Below, piece after piece: positions 28,533 to 37,391 of a DNA stretch of 64,000 nt; the first letter of the stretch is position 1, and each line of letters begins with the position of its first letter. The stretch is from contig DAIJ01000010.1 of NCBI GenBank assembly GCA_002498725.1, positions 13,088 to 77,087 on the forward strand, given 5' to 3'. Made by a program: the position numbers and the translations under genes. Source of the DNA: Euryarchaeota archaeon UBA23 (GTDB taxonomy: Archaea; Thermoplasmatota; Poseidoniia; Poseidoniales; Thalassarchaeaceae). Under the pieces are notes generated by a model. It searched no databases. It saw only the letters and a program-made list of their open reading frames with translations, and was not told the DNA's origin.

Positions 28533-29515
28533 TTAGAACTCGACTAACGGAGCATGCGGATATTGAATATCCAATAATTTGTGGAGCCATGTATCCCTGT
28601 TCAAATCCAGAACTTATTGCGGCCGCTTCAGAAGGAGGAGGAATAGCTATTGTGCAACCAGTGTCGGCTACCATGGTGCATGGTTATGACAAACCAAATA
28701 CTAAAGAGGGCCTAAGATCAGCTATCTCCGATATAAGAAAACTAACAGATAAGCCAATAGGATTTAATGCATTAATTGAGAAAGGAAGTGAAAAATATAT
28801 CCAGAGAATGTCGGATTGGATCGATATTGCCTTGGACGAAGGCATTCGCTTCTTTGTAACATCTTTGGGTAAGCCAGACTGGGTATGCGAGAGGGTTCAT
28901 TCCAAAGGAGGGGTTGTCTACCATGATGTTACCAATAGATTCCATGCAGAAAAGGGAATTGAATGTGGAGTTGATGGTTTAATATGTGTAAATGATAGAG
29001 CCGGAGGACACCTTGGTCAAATGTCTATGGAAGAAATGTACGAGGATCTTTCAGACTTAGGATTGCCTCTGATTTGTGCGGGCGGAATAGGCAGTGAAAA
29101 AGAATTGAATGCAGCATTAAATTTAGGTTATGATGGAGTTCAAATGGGCACTAGATTCATAGCAACGGATGAATGTAGTACACCCCAGGACTACAAGGTT
29201 GCTATAATTGAAGCAAAAGAAGACGATATTACTTGGACAACTAAGTTAACAGGAGTCCCAATTGCCATCATAGGTTCAGAAGAGTCAAAAAAACACAGTA
29301 ATTGGCTAATAAGAAGCCTCCTCAATAGCCGATTCAAGCACAGAACTAGAGTATTGATTACAGGAATTTCATTTTGGAGAATGCGAGCATTCGCTAGAGG
29401 AAAGAAAAAATCATCTAAGGATTTGTGGTCTGCAGGAAAGAGTGTAGAGACGATAAATAGCGTAGAGTCGGCGACAACAATAATGCGAAGACTAGGAGAT
29501 TCTATACAATCTTAA
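28529..29515 (+). CDS. Nitronate monooxygenase / 2-nitropropane dioxygenase-like FMN enzyme
   Basis: The product has 328 residues and a TIM-barrel FMN fold. The N-terminus YPIICGAMYPCSNPELIAA, the phosphate and active-site segment DRAGGHLGQMS and LICAGGIGSEKELNAALNLG are typical. The family includes nitronate monooxygenases and FabK-like enoyl reductases, so the reaction is uncertain; being last in a beta-oxidation operon, an acyl-CoA-related redox role is possible. The ATGA overlap fixes the start, three codons inside an in-frame GTG. It ends 2 bp from the convergent PIN gene. Confidence 0.82.
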   Translation: MIRTRLTEHADIEYPIICGAMYPCSNPELIAAASEGGGIAIVQPVSATMVHGYDKPNTKEGLRSAISDIRKLTDKPIGFNALIEKGSEKYIQRMSDWIDIALDEGIRFFVTSLGKPDWVCERVHSKGGVVYHDVTNRFHAEKGIECGVDGLICVNDRAGGHLGQMSMEEMYEDLSDLGLPLICAGGIGSEKELNAALNLGYDGVQMGTRFIATDECSTPQDYKVAIIEAKEDDITWTTKLTGVPIAIIGSEESKKHSNWLIRSLLNSRFKHRTRVLITGISFWRMRAFARGKKKSSKDLWSAGKSVETINSVESATTIMRRLGDSIQS

Positions 29516-29517
29516 AT

Positions 29518-32500
29518 TCATAGGACTTTGCTGTTAAGTTGTTGAGCATTGGAAATTACTCCAAATCCAAAACTATCTTGTAGCGCCCTACTAATCAACA
29601 TAAAGTCAGAATCTCTAGATGCTACAAGAACAGATCCTATATCCGGAATAGTAGAATTGGCATGAATATAACAGTCATTCATTAATTCTATATCTCCATT
29701 TTCTGGATATATCTCATTCCCATCTAAGCTTGTTCTTTCAGGTATATTATCCCGAGCCAGCATTTTAGCCTCAGTTATTTTAGAGAATATATCCTTGTGT
29801 CTAATAAGGAATGAATGAATCATTAATTTTCCTCCTTCTCCAATAGGGTTTTTTAAACTACTATTATCAAATGTTTTGAGTATTTTCAAAACTCTTTCCT
29901 TAAGCAACCCATCTGTTATTGTATTGTTCCAAATTTCATGATTGATATAGACGTCATCGAATAGAGAAAGAGCGACATCTGGTGATTTTGCACGATTAAG
30001 GAATTCTGCTTTCGTAATTTCAGGAATATGTAACTGAACAAGACCTTCTTCGCAACGACGTTTTAGCGTCCATACAAAAGTGCGTTCAATTGACCAGTCA
30101 AAAACACCAATGCTATCTTGTGAAATTTGACTCAATAAATCATCTTTTAATGCATCGATCAAAATGTTAGTGTCTATTACAACCAAAGGTTTCAGAGATA
30201 TATTTCTTAACGCACGACGTTGCTTTATTGGAATTGTATTATTATGACGTCTAAACATTGCTTTTTGACTTCTAATCAAGGCCTTTATTTGATTAGGATT
30301 GAAATTGTCAGAATCAATTGCTATCTCGAACATCCTCAAGCCCCTAATCGGAGAAATTTCAGCCACTTCTTCAGCAATTAGAGTGATTTCGAGAACATCC
30401 CTCTTTTCCATTTCAAGAAGAAATCTACCTTCCAACTCGTTTCTTCTACTACTCTCACTTTTCCGTAACATCATTCTTGCGGCTCTAACCCTTCCACGAA
30501 ATGGCTCTTCAGGCAATCTATGATCTGCAGCATAACTCATCGCCCTATCAAGCATTTCAATCCGTCTTTTTATAGCATCCTGATCTATTTTCCCAACAGG
30601 ACTTTCTCCAGGTTCTCTTTCTGTAATATATTCGATAATTCTTTGAGTAGCAATTTCGTTCTTACCGGCATCCGCATCCGCACAAGTTCTCAGATACAAC
30701 TGAAACCTCGAAGTGATTGAGGCTGTAAGTTCTGAATGTAAATCAATCAAGTTTACAGCCTCTTTCCAACCTCCAGCATGTGCGAATTCGATTAACGATT
30801 TTCTTAGTAACAATGATGACTTCTCAAAGTCGTGTTTTGCTTTCATTGCAGCATCTCTATAAGCTCTAGCAGCATTAATTCTATCATCCTTAGAAATCGA
30901 CAACATTGCTCTTACAATTTGATGTTCAGCGGATCCATTCTGATTAACTCGATACCACAATTCTAATTCAGGTATTGCAATTTCATGTTCTAGAACTAAA
31001 TCACTTGTATTACGGATAGTACTCATTGTAACATTTGGTTCCGAACATAAGATTCTAAGACTTTCCAATGCCCTATCGTTTCTCTTTAAATTCAAATCCA
31101 TAGTAGCACGATTTAGTAATAAAGAAGTGACCAAGGCAGAGAATAAATCATTTTCGAGAAGAGTTAGTTCAGCATCTGAAACAGATTGTTTTAATCTTTC
31201 AATTTTTGCTTCCTTAACTACTCCATCTCCATCTACAGATAATGCCCTCCGAACTTCGTTCAACGCCAAAACACCGTCAGAATCTAATTTTTCATGGACC
31301 GCATCCATTGAAGAAGGAACACCACTCATGAGTGCAATTAGAGAAATCGAAGCCTCAGTCATTGCCGAATCAAGTTTCGAATCCGTCAGAGAATTTATCG
31401 CTAATCGTCGAATTTCATCAAGAGAATCTATGTCATCAATTGCATTACTAGCCGGTACCAAATGCCATACTAGAAGAGCCCTTTGAGGATATTTAGTAGA
31501 GATACTGTTGTCAGCAAGCAAGTATCTTTTGAGACCCTCAATATCTGATGATTGAGTGAATATATCTAGTATCTCATCAATTTCGTGATAATTTTTTTGA
31601 GATAATATCCTAGCGGCTCTTTTTCGAATTAACAATGGATTTTTTTTATCTTGCATAGCCTCAAGCACAATATCTGGATTTGATTTTTCCAAGGTGTTTA
31701 GGATTTTCTCTAGAAGATTTTTATCATTATTTTTTTTCACAACATTAATCGCAAGCGACATTTGATCGGAATTTTCTATAACAATGTTAGAAGTATATCT
31801 TCCTATATTTGTTAAATCTTCAAATTCGAGTAAACCAGATATGAGGTCCCATAATAATTCTTGTTTAACATTAATTCCAGCATTAATTAGTAATTCATAA
31901 CCAGAAACTAATTCATCTATTTCGAGATTATTATTTGTTTGATAACGCAACCAAGCCTCAAACAATATTGTTTGACTAAGAGGATTGGTATCTTCAATAG
32001 TTATTAATTCGGACCAATTAGAAACATTATCTTCTCTAAGTGTGATTAAATCCAACTGCGCCTTACCAATTTTCGCAAGCTTTGTTTTTCCCTTAGCTAT
32101 ATTGGAAAAAACATCTGCTGCCTTTTTGTCTGAGGTCGCTGAAAGCAGCATGCCTTCCAACATTGCAAAATCCTCTTTCATATTAGTCAAAGAAGGATTC
32201 ATCCATTTTTTCCATTGTTTGGGTCGGGGCTTTCCTGACCGTAAATCTCTAACTATACGTTGTAGAGAGTGTGCCTGGTGTTGATCTAACTTCAATGGAC
32301 AAGATTCTAACCACTCTAGTAGTGCAGAAGAATTTTGAGGATCAAATTTAGTAAATTCAAACCACTCCAATGAGCCTTCTTCCAAACGGTTGGAATTTAT
32401 TGAAGGAAATCTTCCTAGTTCAGCAATAATTGGAGCCTCTCTAGCCATTCTTTCCCACACAGGGTGAATACCATCTTCACATTCTTCACGCAAAAGAGTT

Positions 32501-32895
32501 AGAGTCTCATCCCAATCCTCATTCCAACTTTGTTCCATTCGACTTTTTTGTGCAATAAGTACGGCCAGTCTGTATGGTGCAGAACTCTTGGGGTTATCAA
32601 TTACGTTTTGTGGATGTTCTATACGATCTTCAAGACTGAAGTTTGCCCCCCTCCCTCCTCTTCTTCCAATTCTTGCTCTATGACTGCGATTATTTTTTTC
32701 AGATTTTTCGATTGATTTAGGTGATGCATTTGTTGCTGCTAGCATTGCCAAAGCCTTCCATTCAATGCTTAGAAGTGACCATGCTTTCGGTCTCTGTAAT
32801 TCTCTCTTTCTTCGGCCTTCGTCGTCTCCCGCCCTCTGAAGGCGATCGATACACTCTAGCAGATAGTCCTCCAATGACTCCACTCCGGGAACCAT
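29518..32895 (-). CDS. Giant helical-repeat protein with C-terminal PIN nuclease-like domain
   Basis: The product has 1,125 residues. An arginine-rich stretch (RARIGRRGGRG, about residues 75-85) is followed by some 800 residues of predicted helix pairs with TPR/HEAT-like character. The C-terminal 215 residues look like a PIN domain: hydrophobic strand and Asp908 in VVIDTNILIDAL, a Glu in ITKAEFLNR, acidic residues in the GDIELMND segment and a final Asp pair in SRDSDFM (near 1,095). These fit the acidic active site of PIN ribonucleases. I know no described protein of this architecture. It is a single gene, convergent with the beta-oxidation operon and divergent from the next gene with a 37-bp gap. 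Confidence 0.75.
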   Translation of the reverse strand: MVPGVESLEDYLLECIDRLQRAGDDEGRRKRELQRPKAWSLLSIEWKALAMLAATNASPKSIEKSEKNNRSHRARIGRRGGRGANFSLEDRIEHPQNVIDNPKSSAPYRLAVLIAQKSRMEQSWNEDWDETLTLLREECEDGIHPVWERMAREAPIIAELGRFPSINSNRLEEGSLEWFEFTKFDPQNSSALLEWLESCPLKLDQHQAHSLQRIVRDLRSGKPRPKQWKKWMNPSLTNMKEDFAMLEGMLLSATSDKKAADVFSNIAKGKTKLAKIGKAQLDLITLREDNVSNWSELITIEDTNPLSQTILFEAWLRYQTNNNLEIDELVSGYELLINAGINVKQELLWDLISGLLEFEDLTNIGRYTSNIVIENSDQMSLAINVVKKNNDKNLLEKILNTLEKSNPDIVLEAMQDKKNPLLIRKRAARILSQKNYHEIDEILDIFTQSSDIEGLKRYLLADNSISTKYPQRALLVWHLVPASNAIDDIDSLDEIRRLAINSLTDSKLDSAMTEASISLIALMSGVPSSMDAVHEKLDSDGVLALNEVRRALSVDGDGVVKEAKIERLKQSVSDAELTLLENDLFSALVTSLLLNRATMDLNLKRNDRALESLRILCSEPNVTMSTIRNTSDLVLEHEIAIPELELWYRVNQNGSAEHQIVRAMLSISKDDRINAARAYRDAAMKAKHDFEKSSLLLRKSLIEFAHAGGWKEAVNLIDLHSELTASITSRFQLYLRTCADADAGKNEIATQRIIEYITEREPGESPVGKIDQDAIKRRIEMLDRAMSYAADHRLPEEPFRGRVRAARMMLRKSESSRRNELEGRFLLEMEKRDVLEITLIAEEVAEISPIRGLRMFEIAIDSDNFNPNQIKALIRSQKAMFRRHNNTIPIKQRRALRNISLKPLVVIDTNILIDALKDDLLSQISQDSIGVFDWSIERTFVWTLKRRCEEGLVQLHIPEITKAEFLNRAKSPDVALSLFDDVYINHEIWNNTITDGLLKERVLKILKTFDNSSLKNPIGEGGKLMIHSFLIRHKDIFSKITEAKMLARDNIPERTSLDGNEIYPENGDIELMNDCYIHANSTIPDIGSVLVASRDSDFMLISRALQDSFGFGVISNAQQLNSKVL

Positions 32896-32932
32896 CGCCC
32901 TCTACTTCAATACATCAAGACATCGCCTTGCA

Positions 32933-33460
32933 ATGCAAGACGTTATAGAGAGTACTCAAGAGCCTAAACCCTCACGGTTGCCCGTGAATCCTATCGACTT
33001 GGTCATACTTTCTCTCCATCCGATAGTGGCTATATTCGCAATCATGTGGATTATTCGCCGTCGTGGTAAAAATCAATCAAACTCCGTTTCAAATGAAATA
33101 CAAAATAAATCATCGGGACTGAGTTCTGAAGATTTTAGAAATACAACATATAGAATTGCTTGGATACTTGTAATAACTGGTTTTATCGCAAACATCGTCT
33201 ACAGTTTACGTAACGAGGACGTTGAAATAATCCAATCAATATTTCCAAGTGGCGTTGGATCCTTACATGCCGGAGGAGGTATCATAGGATTGCTATTATT
33301 GTCTTATTTCAAATATCGTGATAGTAACAAATTAACAAAACCTAGAGATATTCCAATAAAGGAAGAAAGGAAATCCAATAGTAAATATGAAATTATAATG
33401 ATAATAATCATTCTACATGCCTTTTTAGGTTTTTTATGGCTCCTTGAGTTAATATCTTAA
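32933..33460 (+). CDS. Four-helix membrane protein, possibly b561/DUF4079-like
   Basis: The product has 175 residues and four hydrophobic segments (about 22-43, 73-93, 109-124, 150-173). A histidine sits at the membrane edge in LHPIVAIF, another in SLHAGGGIIG and a third in ILHAFLGFLW, a pattern seen in haem-binding four-helix proteins such as cytochrome b561 and DUF4079. Haem binding is inference. It diverges from the PIN gene with a very short shared upstream region and ends 2 bp from the convergent DHH gene. Confidence 0.5.
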   Translation: MQDVIESTQEPKPSRLPVNPIDLVILSLHPIVAIFAIMWIIRRRGKNQSNSVSNEIQNKSSGLSSEDFRNTTYRIAWILVITGFIANIVYSLRNEDVEIIQSIFPSGVGSLHAGGGIIGLLLLSYFKYRDSNKLTKPRDIPIKEERKSNSKYEIIMIIIILHAFLGFLWLLELIS

Positions 33461-33462
33461 TT

Positions 33463-34452
33463 CTATTTATTTACCCACATATCTATCCAAATTCGCAGAT
33501 TTTCGTCAATATCTGAATGAATAACGTTATGTCTAACAACTCCTCCTTCAGAAATTGGTTTAATTCTACAGCCACAAGCATTAGCATGCCCCCCTCCATC
33601 TTTATCAAAACGCGTTGCTAGTTTAGTCAAATCAAAAACGCCTCCATTTCTATGAAGGAATGAATTAGTGTAAAAAGAAGCAGAAACTGGGTAACCATCA
33701 GGATCACCAAAATCAACTCCGACGTCACCGTGAATTACAATACAAGCATCACAATCCTCTCCAGCAAGAGCAGTTATTCTATATCCGTTAGATCGAACTC
33801 CCAAGTTTTCTAAACGAACTATAGCAAGCCGATTTATTATTTTCAAATTATCTTTTATGAGTACATCAGTTGAATTAATTTTTTCTTTTTTAGTTTTCAA
33901 TATATCACGAACTAATTCACTAGATAGGATACTTTCGACAGATTCGCCCTTGGCTAGCGCCTCAGCAATGTAGAGGCTAATATTGTCATCCCCCCCAATC
34001 ACTCTCCCAAGCCAAATAATTGAATTATCAGAGAGATATTCTTCTTTAGACACAGAACCTCCATCTAACTTATCCACCCACTCCATCAAATCTTTCATAT
34101 CATCTAGGTCAACAACTTCTCTTACTAGATCGAACGCAATTCTTGCAGCCGAAGGAGTGTTCCTCCAGACAACAACCATATCTCTACTTTGTACACCAAT
34201 AGGCTCATTTGATTGATGATGATCAATACTTAATCCGCATTTTTCATGCATTGGCAAATCACACACTGCAGTATTCCTATCTATTATTTGATCAAACATC
34301 CCTGCACGTAAAGCACCTGGATGTCCAAAAATGATTTCACAATCTGGCCACCACCTTCTCAAAATAGCAGCAGTAACCACTCCATCTAAGTCGGAATCAG
34401 TTAGGATTTTGTTAATCTCCAGCCTCAACGCGGGGTGCGCCATCGATGTCAT
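33463..34452 (-). CDS. DHH-family phosphoesterase
   Basis: The product has 329 residues. The DHH domain shows TDSDLDG near the N-terminus and the signature SIDHHQSN (about residue 85), both binding Mn2+. The C-terminal DHHA1 domain carries GGGHANACGC. Related enzymes are RecJ/NrnA-like exonucleases and small-RNA or cyclic-dinucleotide phosphodiesterases; the short length and lack of an OB domain favour an NrnA-like oligonucleotide phosphatase. The neighbours do not identify the substrate. An alternative start is the ATG at 34443. Confidence 0.88.
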   Translation of the reverse strand: MTSMAHPALRLEINKILTDSDLDGVVTAAILRRWWPDCEIIFGHPGALRAGMFDQIIDRNTAVCDLPMHEKCGLSIDHHQSNEPIGVQSRDMVVVWRNTPSAARIAFDLVREVVDLDDMKDLMEWVDKLDGGSVSKEEYLSDNSIIWLGRVIGGDDNISLYIAEALAKGESVESILSSELVRDILKTKKEKINSTDVLIKDNLKIINRLAIVRLENLGVRSNGYRITALAGEDCDACIVIHGDVGVDFGDPDGYPVSASFYTNSFLHRNGGVFDLTKLATRFDKDGGGHANACGCRIKPISEGGVVRHNVIHSDIDENLRIWIDMWVNK

Positions 34453-34552
34453 CCGAGGCCTCTCACATTTGATTAATTCCTAAACCTAATCCAATCAGAA
34501 TTGTGATCGTTGTTAAGAAGAATCGAAATATGTGTGTTTTATTTCTAGATAC

Positions 34553-34954
34553 ATGGAGACCTCCTGCGGATTCATTCTCCTCAACTATGACAGTATTCTT
34601 TTGCTACAATACCCACAGGGACACTGGTCTTTTCCAAAAGGCCATGTTGAGGGCGATGAAGATCATCATGATACAGCAAGACGTGAGTTATTGGAAGAAA
34701 CTGGAATAGGAAATATAAACATAAATTCAGGCTGGCAAAAAAGAACAGAATACAGTTTTTCGCATAAAGGAAAAGAAATTCAAAAGCAAGTTTACTGGTA
34801 TATTGCATCAACAGATGAATTAAAGGTAAAATTATCTCATGAACATACAAACTATCTCTGGTTAAATTTTGAGGAAGCAAAAGAGATGCTAACATTCGAT
34901 CAAGAAAGAGAATTGCTTCACTCCGCCCGAAAGTACCTGCAAAAGATGGAATAG
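34553..34954 (+). CDS. Nudix hydrolase, Ap4A-hydrolase-like
   Basis: The product has 133 residues. The Nudix box is complete: G-x5-E-x7-REL-L-EETG-I, in GHVEGDEDHHDTARRELLEE and onward. The preceding YPQGHWSFPKGH and the start METSCGFILLN resemble asymmetric bis(5'-nucleosyl)-tetraphosphatases, which clear dinucleoside polyphosphates. An upstream ATG at 34532 would add seven residues; the second ATG gives the family's usual N-terminus. No ribosome site is seen, so the message may be leaderless. Confidence 0.88.
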   Translation: METSCGFILLNYDSILLLQYPQGHWSFPKGHVEGDEDHHDTARRELLEETGIGNININSGWQKRTEYSFSHKGKEIQKQVYWYIASTDELKVKLSHEHTNYLWLNFEEAKEMLTFDQERELLHSARKYLQKME

Positions 34955-34980
34955 ACAATCCAATTAAGCCACTAAATGAT

Positions 34981-35139
34981 TCAAATAATGGATGCAAAAA
35001 TGCCTACAACTAATAGAATACCAATGAAATCCATCGTCACCATCTTGACCCTCAAAATCCACTTTTGTTTTTCACTTAGTTCCGACCAACAGCTTACCTC
35101 TGGAATATGCGCTCTTGCGTATTTATCCAACAAAGACAT
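34981..35139 (-). CDS. 52-residue single-pass membrane microprotein
   Basis: A short reading frame in the gap between the adenosyltransferase stop and the Nudix gene. The start ATG lies 4 bases after the adenosyltransferase TGA, an operon-like spacing. The protein has a charged N-terminal half (MSLLDKYARAHIPE...) and a C-terminal hydrophobic helix (MDFIGILLVVGIFASII), predicted to be one membrane span. It fills the gap exactly in the direction of the operon, whereas the frame on the other strand shows no family feature. Function unknown; it does not clearly match SecE. Confidence 0.55.
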   Translation of the reverse strand: MSLLDKYARAHIPEVSCWSELSEKQKWILRVKMVTMDFIGILLVVGIFASII

Positions 35140-35143
35140 AAGA

Positions 35144-35761
35144 TCAATTACCACGCTTACCTAATGGAGTCCAAAGAGTTTCACCTTCATCTCCGGTAAG
35201 CCAGCGAGAGAGGACAAAACAGTGGTCTGAGAGTCTGTTGAGGTAGCTGATTACCTCAGGCCGAACCTCTTCACGAAGAGAGCATGCTTCTCTCTCTGCC
35301 CTTCGAACAATAGTTCTAGCCATGTGTAAATGAGCAACAACAGGATTTCCTGTTGGAAGTATGAATGAAGAGAGAGGTTCTAGATCTTCTAACATGTAAT
35401 CCATCTCCCGAATCAATCGATCACCAGCATCAACTCCGATTATTGACATCTGTTCAGGGATGCCTCCAGGTGGGCATGCGCACTCAGCACCAACATCGAA
35501 TAATTCCTGTTGGATTATATCGAGCATTCTATCGGCCTCAATAAGACGAGAATTAATTCCTTCTGGCTTAATGGATCTATTATTTATCTCCGAACGGACA
35601 ATACCAAGTGCTGAATTAGCCTCATCTATAGTTCCGTAGATCGATACTCTCGGATGCTCCTTTCCTACGCGGGTACCATCTACAAGAGAGGTTTCACCAC
35701 CATCTCCGCCACCTGTATGTACCTTTGTGATGCGAACCATATTACTACCCCGATTATTCAT
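35144..35761 (-). CDS. ATP:cob(I)alamin adenosyltransferase, PduO type
   Basis: It transfers the adenosyl group of ATP to cob(I)alamin, making coenzyme B12. The product has 205 residues. Conserved segments are GGGDGGETSLVDGTR (ATP loop), YGTIDEANSALG, and ARTIVRRAERE with the arginines and glutamate of the active site. The N-terminus may begin at the ATG at 35761 or at 35740 (MVRITKVHTGG). It lies third in a minus-strand operon. The class II ribonucleotide reductase in this window needs its product. Confidence 0.95.
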   Translation of the reverse strand: MNNRGSNMVRITKVHTGGGDGGETSLVDGTRVGKEHPRVSIYGTIDEANSALGIVRSEINNRSIKPEGINSRLIEADRMLDIIQQELFDVGAECACPPGGIPEQMSIIGVDAGDRLIREMDYMLEDLEPLSSFILPTGNPVVAHLHMARTIVRRAEREACSLREEVRPEVISYLNRLSDHCFVLSRWLTGDEGETLWTPLGKRGN

Positions 35762-35767
35762 TCTCTT

Positions 35768-36505
35768 TCAATCGTCCGTAGTGATGTTTGAATGATTAAG
35801 ACGATCTAATGCATTTTTTATTGCTTCAATCCAAGCATCATCTACAGCACCCCAACCACCAATAGCTTCCAATTCATTAACATGTTCCTTGTAATTATCT
35901 GATTTTTTCAGATATTGATAAATTAGAGCCAAGGCAGCATGACTCATTGCGTTTATCCATTGGTCTTCCATGTCCCACGATCTCTCAAAGTGCGAAATGG
36001 CGCCATGCGGCCCTTCAAGCAGTCCACGATTTACTTGTCTAAGCCCCGATTTAGACCAAGTAATTCCTTGTACTCCAATCACGAGACCTCGGAAGGCAAG
36101 ATAGATTTCCATACCGATTACAATTGATACCAATATGAATGATACAATCTGATCAACTCTATTCATTTCTATCCATGCCTCGGAAAGAATACTCATTGCT
36201 CCTATGCTCAATAAGACGCCCCCAAATGGTGCAACAATTACATCACGTTTTGTGACCACCATTTCTCTAACTCCATAGATCACCGAAAAACCCCCTATTA
36301 TCGATGCAGTAACTGAGGGTGCGAATACCGAAGTGTCCCTTGGCCCATTCTCGCCAAGTAGAAAAATAAGTCCAACAATTAGACTAACCCATCCAAATGT
36401 ATTTCCATACTCAGGAAAAGGCTGATGTCTAGCATAATAGAGAGATACAATACCTACCCCAATAAATAGTCCAATCCAGAAATCAATAGAATCTAACAAT
36501 CCCAT
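35768..36505 (-). CDS. Multi-pass membrane protein of unknown function
   Basis: The product has 245 residues. Hydrophobic segments lie at about 8-24, 38-51, 65-80, 93-108 and 118-140; the last 80 residues are soluble and helical (IEAIKNALDRL near the end). No family is recognised. The ATG directly follows the stop of the upstream gene (TAG then ATG) and the adenosyltransferase follows after 6 bp, so all are one operon. Any connection with cobalamin is only by position. Confidence 0.6.
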   Translation of the reverse strand: MGLLDSIDFWIGLFIGVGIVSLYYARHQPFPEYGNTFGWVSLIVGLIFLLGENGPRDTSVFAPSVTASIIGGFSVIYGVREMVVTKRDVIVAPFGGVLLSIGAMSILSEAWIEMNRVDQIVSFILVSIVIGMEIYLAFRGLVIGVQGITWSKSGLRQVNRGLLEGPHGAISHFERSWDMEDQWINAMSHAALALIYQYLKKSDNYKEHVNELEAIGGWGAVDDAWIEAIKNALDRLNHSNITTDD

Positions 36506-36835
36506 CTAGTTTACCTCCTCTTTATTTTCTTCACGCCACCCTGGCATCCAAAAATCTTCATCATCTAGCCACTTTAACCATTCATCATTGTCAGCACGCA
36601 AAAGCCTCAATGCACGCCTATCTAGGCCCTCTAAAAGAGCCTCATTAACGTCTCCAGAAGTATGTGCATCAGTCCATTCAACTTGCATTTCTCGTACTAA
36701 ACGTTGACCTTCAATAGGATTATCAAAATGCCGTTCGCAGACCTCTCTCAGATCTTGAATCCAGATTCTTGTGCCTCTGATGTGAAGATCATCTTTGAAC
36801 GTACGATCCTTACGTTTGAATGGCCACCAAGACAT
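36506..36835 (-). CDS. Small charged, tryptophan-rich protein of unknown function
   Basis: The product has 109 residues, starting MSWWPFKRKDRTFKDDLHI and ending in an acidic segment with DEDFWMPGW. It is helical with no membrane segment and no recognised motif. The ATG at 36835 is preferred to an in-frame TTG three codons upstream. It is the first gene of the operon leading to the adenosyltransferase and abuts the following start codon. Confidence 0.55.
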   Translation of the reverse strand: MSWWPFKRKDRTFKDDLHIRGTRIWIQDLREVCERHFDNPIEGQRLVREMQVEWTDAHTSGDVNEALLEGLDRRALRLLRADNDEWLKWLDDEDFWMPGWREENKEEVN

Positions 36836-36890
36836 GTTATCCAATATGAACGCACATGCTCTTACCCTTGATGCTTACGAATAAATCAAG

Positions 36891-37349
36891 ATGCGTCAAT
36901 CTCCCGCCATGTACATGGGGCGTATAGTTGTGCACCTACATGGAAAGGCTAAAGATGCCGCATTTCACATGGCAATATCGGATTACGCAAATAGATTATC
37001 CAGCGAGGGCGTCTCTCTTTCTGAACATCGAATCCGAACAGATCCAGAAACCTACCTTTCCAAAATTGTACAAAAGGCTGGGAAGAGTAACGTGATTGTA
37101 CTTGAAGAAAGAGGAGAAATGCTCGATTCAATCGGCTTCGCCGAGAAAATGAAAAAATGGCGTCTTTCGACTGACGACATACACCTAATCGTGGGTCCTC
37201 CAGGTGGTTTTGGTGAAAATAGCAAAGGTATGAATGCCCTATCTCTTGGATTAATTACACTTCCACACGAATTAGCTGCGGTGGTATTATTGGAGCAATT
37301 ATACCGCTCTTCAACAATAATCAAAGGACTGCCATATCATCGTGCTTAG
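36891..37349 (+). CDS. rlmH: RlmH-type SPOUT methyltransferase (23S rRNA pseudouridine-1915 N3)
   Basis: RlmH methylates a pseudouridine in helix 69 of large-subunit rRNA. The product has up to 152 residues. Family landmarks are VIVLEERGEMLDS, the SAM-binding loop LIVGPPGGFGEN in the trefoil knot, and the C-terminal HELAAVVLLEQLYRSSTIIKG ending in LPYHRA, matching the EQ-YR...YH signature. The start is uncertain: ATGs at 36891, 36909 and 36915 are in frame, and the last gives the most RlmH-like N-terminus. Confidence 0.9.
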   Translation: MRQSPAMYMGRIVVHLHGKAKDAAFHMAISDYANRLSSEGVSLSEHRIRTDPETYLSKIVQKAGKSNVIVLEERGEMLDSIGFAEKMKKWRLSTDDIHLIVGPPGGFGENSKGMNALSLGLITLPHELAAVVLLEQLYRSSTIIKGLPYHRA

Positions 37350-37391
37350 TTAGATCTTACTACCTTCTTGCAAAAATTCAATTTGACCGAA

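Noticed and set aside
34981..35139. Microprotein as SecE/Sec61-gamma
   Set aside because: Size and a single helix fit, but the conserved Lys-Pro and following positions of SecE are not present.
34976..35164. 62-residue frame on the plus strand
   Set aside because: It lies opposite the better supported minus-strand microprotein, overlaps the adenosyltransferase end and has no ribosome site or family feature.
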